Shown here piece after piece: positions 26,083-26,906 of a stretch of DNA of 26,906 nt. The stretch is from contig MU657164.1 in NCBI GenBank assembly GCA_026770575.1, positions 432,212-459,117 on the forward strand, given 5' to 3'. Within the stretch, counting starts at the first letter, position 1, and each line of letters begins with the position of its first letter. The translations under genes and the position numbers were made by a program. Under the pieces are notes generated by a model. The model made no database searches and was not told where the DNA came from. It saw nothing but the letters and a program-made list of their open reading frames with translations. This stretch comes from Pelagophyceae sp. CCMP2097. Taxonomy: Eukaryota; Sar; Pelagophyceae.

Positions 26083-26906
26083 TATCACGTGAGGTTGCTT
26101 ATAGTTGCTTCACCCCTATACAAGCGTCGATTCCTTTTGTGCTCATCTCTTTGTAAGTCTCATGCACCGTAAGGGCATTAATATCTTAGTAATAGGTGAC
26201 GTTTGAAGACCTACACGTCCGTCCGTATCGCGCACGCATTTGTTCTTTTGTGTTTAATTCTTCTCTTTCGTCGCATCTGCAACGGGCAAACGCACCCTAT
26301 CATCGTACTCTCATCGTACTCTTTGTCCATAAACATGGGCGAGACTATAGGCCCGAAAACGCACCTTTTCAACGCTTCCCAGCGTTTTCTTTCCTAGCAC
26401 CTACAAAAGCTGGTGCGTGTTCGTGCTGATAAACGCCTCCTACGCGGCGCCCCGACCCCGCAAGTTACGTCATTACACTCACCACAGAAACCGTTCACCT
26501 CTAACTTTCATAGGCACCTGCTGAAGCGCGCTGAAAAAGCCTCCACTGGCATTTGCTAAACTATCGCTGAAATTGGCCTCTGAAAACCCGAATTATCGCT
26601 AAAATGACCAAAATTCTCAGAAACCACACACGAGCTTAGCTCCCTCTTAAAAAAGTTTACAAAACCTCGTTTTCATCCACTAAATTTTGCCTTATTTTCG
26701 ATGCAAGGAGCCTGCAAGTACAGAGCCGAAATCGTTTTTGTTTGAACTCCAAATCTGCAGGCCCAAGTAAGGATTTCCCGTAGGATTAGATATATATTTT
26801 CGACATTTGAAGTGTTTCCAAGAGGGGGATCTTTCCGACGACAATTGAAGTGAATATGACGATAGACGGCCGACATGGGCCGCTCTGGAGCCTCAAACCA
26901 AGGCAT
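26083..26906. other. AT-richer DNA with no supported gene
   Basis: Stops are frequent. A minus frame of 77 codons reaches the window end (26906-26673) but has no recognisable motif. Words such as ATCGCTGAAATTGGCC near 26571 faintly resemble the 1,077-bp element. Confidence 0.4.

Overview
The window looks like nuclear DNA of a GC-rich, intron-bearing unicellular eukaryote, most likely an alga or related protist. I base this on spliced genes with AG|G acceptors and one apparent GC-AG intron, on abundant non-autonomous transposon-like repeats, and on the lack of any operon, ribosome-binding-site or bacterial gene architecture. I cannot name the lineage; haptophyte, pelagophyte and dinoflagellate are all compatible. 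Most long reading frames are artefacts of GC-rich simple repeats and were left out.

Layout. 1-430: a degenerate 14-bp tandem repeat. 430-4330: GC-rich decayed minisatellite-like DNA. It holds two exons of a probable PH-domain protein on the minus strand (2923-3190) and a 13-bp satellite (2380-2795) of 32 units without one indel. 4330-9200: a cluster of inverted-repeat elements. These include a 143-bp foldback element (5054-5196), its duplicate (7492-7621), a 1,077-bp terminal-inverted-repeat element with a telomere-like insertion (5806-6882), and a 330-bp foldback palindrome (8813-9142). 9700-10500: a tRNA-like fragment, a 46-bp TATA-containing repeat and a frame-broken candidate gene. 11041-12916: a second, inverted copy of the 1-kb element, interrupted by a 593-bp transposon with TA target duplication (12094-12686). 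12950-14300: direct repeats. 14900-18500: several candidate exons, a nested cruciform (17805-17917) and a stretch of clear coding sequence on the minus strand with a partial RWP-RK-like motif. 24848-26082: an 18-bp hairpin satellite of about 68 units. 26083 to the end: AT-richer DNA with no gene that I can support.

The best gene is a five-exon minus-strand gene spanning 23853 to 18664. Joined, its exons give 245 residues with the three histidine boxes of the fatty acid hydroxylase / sterol desaturase superfamily. Its introns make up about 86% of the gene and are filled with the same GC-rich repeats seen elsewhere.

A recurring theme is very short perfect hairpins with three-base loops. They form the ends of the mobile elements, the arms of larger inverted repeats and the units of both satellites. 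How the genes might work together cannot be inferred: they are unrelated single loci embedded in repeats.
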